DNA from: Cerrena zonata
Taxonomy: Eukaryota > Basidiomycota > Agaricomycetes > Polyporales > Cerrenaceae
Assembly: GCA_038087015.1 (NCBI GenBank)
Contig: JASBNA010000027.1
Coordinates: forward strand, 124,001 to 188,000
DNA: 64,000 bases
Direction: 5' to 3'
The notes under the pieces are model-generated. The model did not search any database, was not told the DNA's origin, and saw only the letters and a program-made list of their open reading frames with translations. Position 1 is the first letter of the stretch, and each line of letters begins with the position of its first letter. Shown here in pieces: positions 40,065 to 49,587 of this stretch. Both the position numbers and the translations under genes were made by a program.

Positions 40065-41150
40065 ATGTATACCCCTAATATATTTCCCAATGACATCTTT
40101 AGCCTTTGGGGAAAGGAAGGCTCAAACAATCACTCCAGACTATATGAAGCTGAGAATAGAAGACAACATAATCTCAGTACCAACAACCATGCTAATCATC
40201 ACAACCAAAACGGTAGTAGTGAGTCTAATGATCAAGCTGAGGAGCAAAGGGTTTACCTTAGGTCTCTCTTCGCTCCTCCTTTAGTTGCGTATTCTGCAGA
40301 ATATCCTGGTGCTAGTTTATCACAATTGGAATATACTATCAAGACTCAAAGCTCGGGTGGACTTAATACACCCCTTCTAACACCATTAACTCAACGTAAG
40401 TTGGAAAGGGCAAGAAGAATACGAAACTTGGGGTATAGCACAATAGTACCAATTGGTATTGATAAAACAATGGAACGAATTGATTATGAAGAATCAAGAA
40501 GACACGCTATGAATGAACAAGAAGATCAATCGTTTATTCAAACTGCAGAAAACAGCACTTCAAATAACATGTCCACACCAGCACAGCCAGCTGACTCTTC
40601 GGGAATAGGTATGAACAACTCTACATTGGGAGAACAACGGGAAGAAGTTGATCTCGACGCACAAATTATCAATTCTGATGAATATCACCAGGTTTCAGAT
40701 AACTTTGATTCTGATGATGATGATGACGAAGCAGATGCAATTGGTAACACCCGTTACGAAGCCACTAGTGATGATGAACAAGACATAGGCTTCGCTGATG
40801 ATGTGATTAATGATGATGAAGGATTCATGGCCGATGAAGTGGAATACCAAGATGATCATAGTATAAATAATGATTTAGGATCAGGCGGTCTTTCATCGAA
40901 TATTTTGATGAACAGTGGAGCAACAACGAGTACCTTGACCGACTCTATGTCAAATATGAATTCCAATAGAAGCGCTTCCACTGGAATTACGACTGCCAGT
41001 CCTGTTGGGATATTCGAGCAACAGAATCCGATCAATTCAAGTAGGCATTATTCCTCAATCAGAGAGTGTGATGATGAAAATGAAAATGATGAAAATCAAG
41101 ATAATACTGAGAATAATGACGAAAACGACTATGAAAATGAAAATGAAAAT

Positions 41151-41185
<35 letters not shown>

Positions 41186-41249
41186 TGAAAATGAAATACA
41201 GCAAGGTACAAGTGATCACTCAGATCTTGATATGGTGATTGATGAATGA
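40065..41249 (+). CDS. MND2: Mnd2/Apc15, anaphase-promoting complex subunit
   Basis: 394 aa, similar to S. cerevisiae Mnd2 (about 368). The N-terminus NIFPNDIFSLWGKEG and the segment LGYSTIVPIGIDKTM (residues about 122-136) match the short conserved core of Apc15/Mnd2 (FPxLxxxxLW, then xLxPIGxxKT). The rest is strongly acidic and low complexity, as in the family, ending in an Asn/Glu dipeptide repeat. Mnd2 restrains Ama1-APC/C before meiosis and aids mitotic checkpoint turnover. It converges on YVH1 with a 52-bp gap; MND2 and YVH1 are convergent neighbours in S. cerevisiae, which is strong support. Confidence 0.82.
41133..41197 (+). repeat. Coding hexanucleotide repeat (GAAAAY) in MND2
   Basis: About ten GAAAAT/GAAAAC units encode an alternating Glu-Asn tract in the acidic tail. 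Likely length-variable between strains. Confidence 0.9.
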
Positions 41250-41301
41250 AGTTATTATAAATACTAATACAGTTACGAAATCTATTTACAAATTAATGAA
41301 A

Positions 41302-42354
41302 TTATTCTTCTACTTCAATATGTTTTACCTTCCTCATGTAGTCAACTTTTGCAGTTTGTAAATGGATAGCAGGAATCATCCATTTACCACAGGAACATCT
41401 TGAGCCTTTCCAACTATATCCACCTACTTTTGCTTCACATTTTGGACACAAAAATCTACCTTCAAGCTCTCCTTTGCCCTGCAATTCAACCTTCATCCAA
41501 CTTACAGGTTCCCTCATAAAATGATGAGAACAAGTTTTTGAAGCTTCTTGTTTTGAAATAATTCTTCTTGAATGAGCTGCAGTCTTAACAAACGACGATT
41601 GTTTTGAGTCTGCATCAGGAGGTTCATGGAATTCTAGATGCTTTTTCAATGCTAATGTATTTCTACAACGTTTACATCTTAATTCGGATAAAGCTTCAGG
41701 ATCAGCTCTTAATGCAGTTTCATCATCAATTTCATCGTCTTCCTCTTCTTCCAGGTCATCTTCATATTGTTCTAAATATTTGAAGAAATGTAACTCTCTC
41801 AAAGATGAGCCCGAGGGGTCTAATCTTAAATTAAGATCAATCAAAAATTGTTTATAGTATTCATTGGTCATTTCAACCTTATATTCCATTAATTCGAATA
41901 ATTTCAACTGTTCCTGAAACCCTTCATTAGGTTCGGCACTTGGCGATTTCCTTTTAATAGCATGCAAAGCTTGTGGAAACTTTAATTTATATTTAAACAT
42001 AAGGTATGCCATTATAACACTAACTGATCTTGAAATGCCCTGTGAGCAATGAACTAAGATTGCACCTTCATGTTTTCGTTTCTTATCATCATCTTTGTTT
42101 CCTTCTGGCAATGGCTTGAACAATGCAGAATCTATGAATTCATTAGTTTCAGGGAAATATTGTAGTAAGTTACTGGTTTCTTCATCTGTCACTTCAATTT
42201 GTTTGTGAATATAGTTTTGCAAAAACTGAGATGAGATGGGCCCTGGAATTACTGAAAGGACATGCGTTATATTATATTCTGACCGCAAATCGACATTTGC
42301 ATTAATGGGTTCTATAGACGATAAGTAGATACCACCTAAGATACGGTATATCAT
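41302..42354 (-). CDS. YVH1: Yvh1, dual-specificity phosphatase and 60S ribosome biogenesis factor
   Basis: 350 aa (S. cerevisiae about 364). The phosphatase domain carries HCSQGISRS, an HCx5R P-loop with catalytic Cys103 and Arg109. The C-terminal zinc domain has CRRCRN, FLCPKCEAKVGGYSWKG and CSCGKWMIPAIHL. In yeast the zinc domain, not the phosphatase activity, releases Mrt4 from pre-60S particles. Starts MIYRILGGIYLSS at the ATG at 42354. A perfect ACACCCGTACACC (reverse strand) lies 88 bp upstream. Confidence 0.95.
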   Translation of the reverse strand: MIYRILGGIYLSSIEPINANVDLRSEYNITHVLSVIPGPISSQFLQNYIHKQIEVTDEETSNLLQYFPETNEFIDSALFKPLPEGNKDDDKKRKHEGAILVHCSQGISRSVSVIMAYLMFKYKLKFPQALHAIKRKSPSAEPNEGFQEQLKLFELMEYKVEMTNEYYKQFLIDLNLRLDPSGSSLRELHFFKYLEQYEDDLEEEEDDEIDDETALRADPEALSELRCKRCRNTLALKKHLEFHEPPDADSKQSSFVKTAAHSRRIISKQEASKTCSHHFMREPVSWMKVELQGKGELEGRFLCPKCEAKVGGYSWKGSRCSCGKWMIPAIHLQTAKVDYMRKVKHIEVEE

Positions 42355-42441
42355 GCTCCTAGCTTATACGTATATATTAAAGTAAAGATTCATATAAATC
42401 AATTCAGCTTCTGATAGTGCATTTTGCGATGCTTCATCCTC

Positions 42442-42454
42442 GGTGTACGGGTGT
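42442..42454 (-). promoter_or_regulatory. Rap1-like site in the YVH1 promoter
   Basis: Reverse-complement ACACCCGTACACC, the most complete consensus match in the window, 88 bp upstream of YVH1, a ribosome biogenesis gene. Confidence 0.55.
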
Positions 42455-42530
42455 TTGGTCTACAACTTGACTACAACATATAAATTAGAACTTCGTGACA
42501 TTACATTAATTAAAAGTTATACAAACTAAT

Positions 42531-44192
42531 CTATTGTTTCTTTTTCCAGAAAGATTTCATGTTTCTGATATTTTCACCAGCGATGGAGAATGAAGATCTG
42601 GAGAAAATATCATCAATTTCTTCCAAAGTTTTATCTTTAGTTTCAGGCATGAAAATAACTTGATAAATAAAACCCAAGAAAGCAATACCACCGTAGAATC
42701 CAAGAGTCAAACCAGTGTAAGTCATTGCTTTTTGCATTTCAGTGAAATTGTAGGTAACTGTGAAGGACCAAACATAAACCATACAGGTACAAACAGACAT
42801 ACCGATTGATCTAGTTCTCAAATCAAATGATTCAGAAGGAATAACCCAAGTTAAAGTTGCATAAGCACCAAAGAACATAAAATATAATACAATACCAGAA
42901 AGGTAAACACCTTCAGCGGCAGCCTTTTGAGTAATTGGATCGAAAAGATAACCAACACCAACTAGAACCAAACCAATAAAGAAACCAACAATATTCATAC
43001 CCCAAACTCTTCTACCAAATCTATCCATCCATAAAATAGCAGGAATGGTACCAATTAATAAAGAACCACCACCGACTAAACTCATAAACACAGAATTTTT
43101 AGTATCGAAACCAATTTTAGCCATTAAAGTCGACATATAGTACATAACTGCATTAACCCCAGTTAATTGACCTAAACCAACCATGATGAAAGCATAAAAT
43201 AAAGCACGACGATTTCTTGGAATTCTAAATAAATCGGTCCATAATTGAATTGTAGTTTCATTTTTCTTACGTTCCTCTTCTTGCAAAGCGGCATATCTCA
43301 TTTCTAAAAATTCAGCTTTATTTTCATCAAGATTAATATCTCTTAAACGTTTCCAAACACCATAAGCTTCACCATAACGACCTTTATGAACCAAATATCT
43401 TGGAGATTCAGGTAAGAAAAACATCCCAATGAATAATAAAGTTGAAAATACTAAAGATGAACCCATCATAAATCTCCAACCACCTTTAACTTCGAAAAAC
43501 ATTGCACTAACTGCATAACCAATAACTTCACCAAGAGCAATATTAAATTGATATAAAGAAACAATATTACCTCTAACATTGGCAGGAACTGATTCAGCAA
43601 GATAAACCCCAACCCCACCTTCAATACCAATACCAACCCCTAAACAAAAACGACCAGCGTATAACATATGATGAGAGCGAGCACCAGCACAAATAGCAGC
43701 ACCAATAGTATACCAAATACAAGAAACAATGATTGAGAATTTACGGCCCAAATATTCATTCAAAGGAGAAATGATTAAAGAACCACCAACAGCACCCAAG
43801 GGCATTAAAGAAGAAATCAAAGAATTTTCATGATCATTAAGATGTAAAGATTTGGTCATACCAATTGAAGCACCAGAAATAATGGACTGATCCAAACCAG
43901 ATAACATACCGGCAGCAGAAGCGAAACCACCCATTAACCAAACCATATGAGATTTATTTTTGAAATTAACTTCAACCTCAAGCCCGGTAATTCTCTGTAA
44001 TAAGGTTCTTTTCAGTTTAGCTACCTTGGACATTTCTTCTAATTCTGCAAATTCTTTATCAAAATCATAATTTTGATTTAATTTCAAATTATCCAACTTA
44101 TTAAAAGTTTCGTCATGTTTAATCTCTTGATTTTCATGATCACTTATATCTGAAGAAAACTCTTCAGTTCCTTTTGTTTCCATAAGACTCAT
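42531..44192 (-). CDS. MFS sugar transporter (HGT/STL-like)
   Basis: 553 aa, twelve hydrophobic spans. Sugar-porter signatures: NEYLGRKFSII (loop 2-3), GRFCLGVGIGIEGGVGVYLAE (after TM4), FFLPESPRYLVHKGR (after TM6), GLGQLTGVNAVMYYM (TM7), DRFGRRVWGM (loop 8-9) and FMPETKDKTLEEID (after TM12). It has a long N-terminal cytosolic tail of about 85 residues. Substrate cannot be told: candidates are hexose, polyol or inositol. An alternative start, Met4, is possible. The upstream 1.2 kb contains a cluster of six ATCCAG hexamers, unusual for a chance sequence. Confidence 0.88.
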   Translation of the reverse strand: MSLMETKGTEEFSSDISDHENQEIKHDETFNKLDNLKLNQNYDFDKEFAELEEMSKVAKLKRTLLQRITGLEVEVNFKNKSHMVWLMGGFASAAGMLSGLDQSIISGASIGMTKSLHLNDHENSLISSLMPLGAVGGSLIISPLNEYLGRKFSIIVSCIWYTIGAAICAGARSHHMLYAGRFCLGVGIGIEGGVGVYLAESVPANVRGNIVSLYQFNIALGEVIGYAVSAMFFEVKGGWRFMMGSSLVFSTLLFIGMFFLPESPRYLVHKGRYGEAYGVWKRLRDINLDENKAEFLEMRYAALQEEERKKNETTIQLWTDLFRIPRNRRALFYAFIMVGLGQLTGVNAVMYYMSTLMAKIGFDTKNSVFMSLVGGGSLLIGTIPAILWMDRFGRRVWGMNIVGFFIGLVLVGVGYLFDPITQKAAAEGVYLSGIVLYFMFFGAYATLTWVIPSESFDLRTRSIGMSVCTCMVYVWSFTVTYNFTEMQKAMTYTGLTLGFYGGIAFLGFIYQVIFMPETKDKTLEEIDDIFSRSSFSIAGENIRNMKSFWKKKQ

Positions 44193-44598
44193 TTTCTATT
44201 AATTGACAAAACAAATTTATTGAAGAAAACAAAAAAAAAATTAAATCCAACAAAGAGATTTAGCAGACACTTTATAGTTTTCCCCATAAACCTAGAAGGA
44301 ACATCTTCTGCTTAGATATTCCAATTACACAGAACACTCAAAGCCTATTAGGCAGGCCATTCTTTTGTGCCCCCACGCAGATTTCTCCAGGTTATGTAAT
44401 TATAAACATGCAAGAAAGATTGTTCCCCAGATGTTAGAAAAACTTCTTAGGGTGAGCACTCCACTTCATGCTTTATCCAAGGATCCGAAAACACAATAGG
44501 CCTGGCAAAGTACAATCACGACAGAGTTTTTCCTGTCACACTTTATTTTTTAATCCATACAACTGGAAAAACACGGCATTTCACCTTGACGTACATTT

Positions 44599-44922
44599 TT
44601 GGGAAGTGGTGGGTTTGAATTTGAATTGTTTGGGGAGTTAACCCGGGGTACGTCAATAGATGACAGGGCAACCAATACAACCAGGAAAAACAGGAGACCT
44701 GGCAAATACTGGCACTTCATGGAGGAAGCAGACCCCACATCTTGGCTAGGGATATTCCGGGGCTTTCATCAAGTAGCACCTTTGACTTGGGAACAGGATC
44801 TTATGGAAATGGTGGGGGAAGATCTCCAAATGTACGTAGATTGTATCGCACCTACGGAAAAAGAATTTTCCAGGTTGCACAAAATAATTTCAGACATCGA
44901 ATATTGGGTAAATAGGAAGTAA
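44599..44922 (+). pseudogene. Possible fragment of a Trf4-like non-canonical poly(A) polymerase
   Basis: An open frame of 107 codons without an initial ATG; the first Met is at about 44719. Its second half (SWLGIFRGF, then DLQMYVDCIAPTEKEF and KIISDIEYWV) resembles the segment just before the catalytic domain in Trf4/PAPD5/Cid14 proteins (EIxDFxxYIxPTxEE then a helix). It stops exactly where WPxxxVxxFGS would follow, and I see no catalytic GS or DxD motif downstream. This is a by-eye similarity and may be wrong. Confidence 0.3.
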
Positions 44923-45190
44923 TACATGAGCAGCTGGTGGGCTTCACCAATGACGGTGGGTCAAGGCGATGCATCTCCCCACTTCGAAGACAATTGAATT
45001 TATGGGGTAACCGAAAAGTAATCTTTTATTAAAGATAAGAAGAGAATGTTTCGTAACTGTACGTCTTGAAGTACTCCACAAGTTTTGTTTTATTGCAGTG
45101 ACGTGTTTACACGTTTGGTACCTTTAGTGATTGGCATTGTTTCTATTATTGGTTATGTTTTTTGTTCAAGTTGATACCGCAAACAAGATA

Positions 45191-45301
45191 ATCCAGGAAG
45201 AATCCAGCGAAAAGGTTAATCCAGGAAGGCAAGTTTATCCAGCAATGAAAGAGATGATCCAGACACAATGCTTTGCCAGTCTAATTTCATAATTGATCCA
45301 G
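45191..45301 (+). promoter_or_regulatory. Cluster of six ATCCAG hexamers
   Basis: Copies at 45191-45196, 45202-45207, 45219-45224, 45237-45242, 45257-45262 and 45296-45301, all on the same strand. About 1 kb upstream of the sugar transporter and beyond the HNT3 stop. Confidence 0.5.
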
Positions 45302-45416
45302 GTTGGTGGTTTTTCCATGAGCAAAGTTTTTCCAGACATTAATTTAGTAAGAATTAAGCAACAATTGGAGAAGATACCTTGAACAAAAAATAATCCAAGG
45401 CGACCGTCGCTACGCT

Positions 45417-46118
45417 TCAGGGATTGGGCCGATCATTAACATTTCTCTTGACATTAAATTTATTTTCGAATTCTCGGGCCAAGTGCTCTTTTAATAACTT
45501 TAATTGGTTTTTAAAATTCTTCCCACAATAGGTGCAGACCAAAGGAGTGTTTTTTATTGTTAGGGCCAATTTCTTTTCGTCTCTTTCCAAACCATTTGTG
45601 GGCCCGTCGTCGCTATCACCATCACTTTCTGACCCGGAAGCAAAATTGTCTGGGTTAAGCTTTTTCCACTCAACAAAGAAGCTACTGGTGAATGAGTTGT
45701 AATGCTTCTTATTCTTGAGTCTTTCCAGATGGAAGTCTCTTGTCATTACGTGAACGTGTAGGTTGTTCATCGAGGGGATGGAGTGGACGCCCACTTGGAT
45801 GAAAGTGTTGATGAACTCTTGTTCACTCAACTGATCAGTAAACTCAACCAACTTGTGTTCTTGCAAACTCTCAACAATAAGCCTCTTGGCACGAGCTATG
45901 TATTCTTCCATCTCGATGTATAACTCAGGATGAAGCTCGAAGACTTCTAGTGGATGTTCGAAACTAATTGACCGGCCACGCGGGAGAACCAAATAATGGC
46001 GGATTGACTTGGGGAACTTATCCTTGATGATAACAGCATCTTCCGTGTGGTATAGCACGGTATCAGGATGCTTCAGAGGGTCGTCGATGTATTCTTGTAA
46101 TGCAAATCTAAAGCTCAT
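45417..46118 (-). CDS. HNT3: Hnt3, aprataxin-like DNA 5'-adenylate hydrolase
   Basis: 233 aa (S. cerevisiae about 217). HIT domain with IRHYLVLPRGR early and MNNLHVHVMTRDF containing the histidine triad, followed by LKNKKHYNSFTSSFF, a segment typical of aprataxins. The C-terminal zinc finger LVCTYCGKNFKNQLKLLKEHL is of the C2HE aprataxin type. It reverses abortive ligation by removing AMP from DNA 5' ends. An acidic insert (SGSESDGDSDDG) separates the domains. It is downstream of PKR1 on the same strand with about 90 bp between. Confidence 0.93.
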   Translation of the reverse strand: MSFRFALQEYIDDPLKHPDTVLYHTEDAVIIKDKFPKSIRHYLVLPRGRSISFEHPLEVFELHPELYIEMEEYIARAKRLIVESLQEHKLVEFTDQLSEQEFINTFIQVGVHSIPSMNNLHVHVMTRDFHLERLKNKKHYNSFTSSFFVEWKKLNPDNFASGSESDGDSDDGPTNGLERDEKKLALTIKNTPLVCTYCGKNFKNQLKLLKEHLAREFENKFNVKRNVNDRPNP

Positions 46119-46208
46119 TGGTAAAGAAGACCACTACTTAATTTTTTTCGTTGCTGGCCTCGCTCTACAAATCCTACCAATTAACAAATTAATTACGTCT
46201 ATAAAAGT

Positions 46209-46611
46209 CTATACTTTTCTCTTTCTAGCTGAGCTTGGGCCTTTGGAACCAGTTGTCGAAGACTGAGTTTGTTCAGATTGTTCAGACTGTTCAGATTGTT
46301 TTTTTGATTCAAGTTTTTTCAGTTTTTTCAGTTTGTTCAGTTTGTTCACTTTTTTCAGCTTGATCCTCTTCCTGCTCTATATCGTCATTGCTTTTCAATT
46401 TGACCTGCTCCAACTCGTTGACAAACCAGATCACCGTTGCGTATAAAAGCACGGCAATCACCAATAAGTTGATGAAATGAATGGATCCACTAAGGTAAAT
46501 CAACCATATCAACGACAAAATCAACAAGATAAAAGACGCGTGTGTGGCCTTGAGCAACGCAGGTGTTGTACCCGGAGTGAATATCGACTGCCACAACTCT
46601 GTAATGAACAT
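46209..46611 (-). CDS. PKR1: Pkr1, V-ATPase assembly factor of the ER membrane, frameshifted tail
   Basis: The main frame (46309-46611) encodes 100 aa: MFITELWQSIFTPGTTPAL, two membrane helices, and VIWFVNELEQVKLKSNDD, very close to S. cerevisiae Pkr1. It stops after EKTEKT. Shifting one base continues with an ESKKQSEQSEQ-type tail ending ARKRKV at 46209-46211, which suits Pkr1's polar basic C-terminus and normal length of about 122. The shift is at about 46300-46312 next to several A runs. Pkr1 works with Vma21 and related factors to assemble the V-ATPase V0 sector. Confidence 0.9.
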
Positions 46612-47111
46612 CTTTATGGGTAATTGGACTTCTTGTAGTTGTTAAATCTGATCTTGAAAATTCCTCAGCGTTTTTTATTCTAGTGTGGGATTACCTCCTG
46701 GTTGGCAAGCACGCGTGGAACTAGCTACCGTAATGCCAGAGCACTTGGGTCAGCAGTACCAGAGGCCAGGAGATTCTCCTCGTATCGTATAATGGCCTAT
46801 TCTACAACGTTAATCCCTGAAGTATAGTCGTAGTACTGGCTTCTCTGAATCGTGTGATCACCATAGATAATAGGCCCGTACACCGAAAGTCAATTGATTA
46901 CATAATCAAAATTATTTTTTTTTTGTTAAAATGGAGGAAAAAAAAAGAGAAAAACCGCCAATAACAATTCAACTCGAAGTATTCTATCAATCAAGTTTAC
47001 AAATTAGCTAAAGTTTGGTTTATAAGTGTAACAAGATATTCATTCAAGTGTTCAAGAATACAATCTGTTGATTTCAGCGAAGAAAACTAGAATAAAAACA
47101 AGCAAATAACC
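46612..47111. promoter_or_regulatory. Divergent promoter of PKR1 and MOT2
   Basis: 500 bp. Contains ACGCGT (46711-46716), a partial Rap1-like GCCCGTACACC (46874-46884) and an A/T-rich tract near 46913-46950. No gene seen. Confidence 0.5.
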
Positions 47112-49124
47112 ATGGTACCAAGTGACGATTCCTTTATTAGTGAAGAAGAAGAAGAATTCTGTCCATTATGTGTTGAAGAAATGGATATATCCGATAAGAA
47201 TTTCAAGCCGTGTCCATGTGGATACCAGATCTGTCAGTTTTGTTATAATAATATAAGACAGAATCCAGAATTGAATGGAAGATGTCCCGGTTGTAGAAGA
47301 TTATATGATGATGAAAGCGTTGAATATAGAACAATCAGTGCTGATGAATATAGAATCCAACAAATGAAGAGGGAGAAACGTGAAAGAGAAAAGAAACAGC
47401 GTGAAAAGGAAAAGAAGGAAACGGAAATGGCTAATAAGAAACATTTGGCTGGATTAAGAGTTGTTCAAAAAAACTTGGTTTATGTAACCGGTTTGAATCC
47501 TCCTTGTAATCCTGATGATTTGCATTCAATTTTAAGATCAGATAAGTATTTTGGCCAATACGGTAAGATTTCAAAAATTGTTATTAATAGAAAGGCTCCC
47601 AATCCTTCTTCAGCGGCAACAGCCGCAAATCATCATCATTCAAATCCTGGTTTGGTGGTTTATGTAACTTTCGCTAAGAAGGAGGATGCCTTGAAATGTA
47701 TTAATGAGTTGGATGGCTCCTTATGTGATGGAAGAATTTTACGAGCCGCTCATGGTACTACCAAATATTGTTCTTCTTACTTAAGAGGTCATCCTTGTCC
47801 AAATCCAAATTGTATGTTCTTACATGAACCTGGTGAAGAAGCAGATTCTTATACTAGAAAAGATTTATCTACTCAACAAGGTATTAAAATGGGTATGATG
47901 GGATTATCGGGTAATTCTTCAGGAAGACAAGCTAATTCAACCGGTTATAATACCGATGAAGAAACTCTTCACTCGGAGGAAGATGATGATCATCATAATC
48001 ATAGCCATAGTAATTATACCACAGCAAATTCAACTTCTAATTTTGGCGCTAATTCGTCAAATAATAATGGCCCAATCTTACCGGCCACCGCTCATTGGGC
48101 TAAAGGTTCAAATTCAGCTAGTGCATCTCCTTCTGTAAATAATAACGTCCCATTGGCTAACGCTGCTGCTTTCCCTACTTTAGGTGAAATTTTTAAAGAA
48201 CAAAAACAACAAAGAAAGGATAATAAACAAAAATTCAAAAATCCAAAATCAAACAAAGATCATAATGTTCTCTTACCTGATGATATCGATATTGATGATG
48301 ATTCTGCCATTCACTTCACTGAAGAAACTACTTCTTATTTGAAAAGTTTAAGTGAAAAGAAGGAAAAATTGAAAGTTCATTTCAATACTTTATCAGAATC
48401 TTCAAATAGCAATCATTTACCATTATTTGTATTTGATCCAAATGTTTCTTATCCAAATAATACAAAATTAGATGATGAAAAAATCTTAGCAAGACAAGTC
48501 ATTGAAAGATTCATCTTAAGACCAATTAAAAATTATCATTTGGCTTATCAAAATCACCCAATCACTCAACAACAATCTTTATTACAACAACAAGTTCAAT
48601 TGCAACAACAAGCTCAAGCTCAGCAAGTTCAACAAGCTCAAGCTCAACAATTGAATAAAACTCCTCAAGTAAATACTGCCCATTTACAACAATTACAAAT
48701 GGAACAACAGAAAAAATTATTGGAACAACAACAACAATTATTATTATTACAACAACTTCAACAACAGCAGGCTGTTCAACAACAACAAGCTGTCCAACAA
48801 CAAGCTGTCCAACAACAAGCTGCCCAACAACAACAACATTCTGCATCTCAAACACCTTCCCAAATTCAAGCTCAAATTAATGTTTTGAGAATGAATGAAC
48901 GTAGCGCAAATACTTCAACTCCACCACCTCCTGGTTTGTTTAATGCTGCAGCTGCAGCTTCAAATAAAAATGTCGTTGGGGGTATTGCTGGAAATGGTAT
49001 CCCTCAACCAACAACTGCTCAAACTAATGGACAATACCCTCCTCAGTATCAACAACCAGCCCCTGCTAGTAATCCATCCTCTAGCTCTCAATTATTAACC
49101 CAATTGATGAGTGGTAAAAGATAA
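47112..49124 (+). CDS. MOT2: Mot2/Not4, RING E3 ligase of the CCR4-NOT complex
   Basis: 670 aa. A C4C4 RING has cysteines 17, 20, 34, 36, 41, 44, 58 and 61 (CPLCVEEMDI to CPGCRRLY). A charged coiled coil follows at about 78-112, then an RRM at about 117-215 (NLVYVTGLNPPC as RNP-like start), a CCCH-type finger at about 220-240 (SSYLRGHPCPNPNCMFLHEPG), and a long Gln-rich region (about 475-600). It ubiquitylates ribosomal proteins and the nascent-chain complex on stalled ribosomes. The layout is exactly that of yeast Not4. Confidence 0.96.
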   Translation: MVPSDDSFISEEEEEFCPLCVEEMDISDKNFKPCPCGYQICQFCYNNIRQNPELNGRCPGCRRLYDDESVEYRTISADEYRIQQMKREKREREKKQREKEKKETEMANKKHLAGLRVVQKNLVYVTGLNPPCNPDDLHSILRSDKYFGQYGKISKIVINRKAPNPSSAATAANHHHSNPGLVVYVTFAKKEDALKCINELDGSLCDGRILRAAHGTTKYCSSYLRGHPCPNPNCMFLHEPGEEADSYTRKDLSTQQGIKMGMMGLSGNSSGRQANSTGYNTDEETLHSEEDDDHHNHSHSNYTTANSTSNFGANSSNNNGPILPATAHWAKGSNSASASPSVNNNVPLANAAAFPTLGEIFKEQKQQRKDNKQKFKNPKSNKDHNVLLPDDIDIDDDSAIHFTEETTSYLKSLSEKKEKLKVHFNTLSESSNSNHLPLFVFDPNVSYPNNTKLDDEKILARQVIERFILRPIKNYHLAYQNHPITQQQSLLQQQVQLQQQAQAQQVQQAQAQQLNKTPQVNTAHLQQLQMEQQKKLLEQQQQLLLLQQLQQQQAVQQQQAVQQQAVQQQAAQQQQHSASQTPSQIQAQINVLRMNERSANTSTPPPPGLFNAAAAASNKNVVGGIAGNGIPQPTTAQTNGQYPPQYQQPAPASNPSSSSQLLTQLMSGKR

Positions 49125-49587
49125 GTAAAAAACTACTTATCCGGTGTATCAGTTAGTTTGCCTTTACTTAATTTTTAACGAATTTTTTCTCTATATTGTC
49201 GTCATCGATTTTCTTTCATGAAATGTAATAGAATGTATTTTATTGTAATATTTGAAGCATTTTTTTTTTGTAATTTTCCGTAAATATTTTGTAATATTTT
49301 CTGTAATTTCATCGGAATATTTGTGTTTATGATAACCGAAATAGTTTCTGAAGCCTGAACACAATGGGTAAATCCTACATAAAAACTGTGGCTCTATTTG
49401 AACTTAAGCTACTTCTGTATAAATTGATCTTATTCATCTTTCAATGACTCCTAGATCTATAGTTACAAAATTTACACGCCATAATTGAGAGATACATCAT
49501 CACAAATTTTCGTAGCTTTATAAAAAATATGCATTAAAAGAAATTTCAAGTTAACAGACTATAGAAACAGATCATGTTGCGTTCTCG
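49125..49587. other. Convergent 3' flank between MOT2 and the next minus-strand gene
   Basis: 463 bp, AT-rich, with TAATATTT/TGTAAT-type motifs typical of yeast polyadenylation regions. No gene seen. Confidence 0.4.

Larger units (their letters stand above)
44193..45416. promoter_or_regulatory. Long upstream region of the sugar transporter
   Basis: 1.2 kb between the transporter start and the HNT3 stop. It contains a possible relic of a Trf4-like gene (44599-44922), a 14-bp perfect palindrome ACGTGTTTACACGT (45101-45114) whose centre matches a forkhead GTAAACA core, and the ATCCAG cluster (45191-45301). CCCCAC-type hexamers resembling Mig1 half-sites occur near 44371 and 44978. Confidence 0.45.

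Noticed and set aside
48562..48855. Valine-rich minus-strand ORF in MOT2
   Set aside because: Antisense of the CAA-repeat (poly-Gln) tract.
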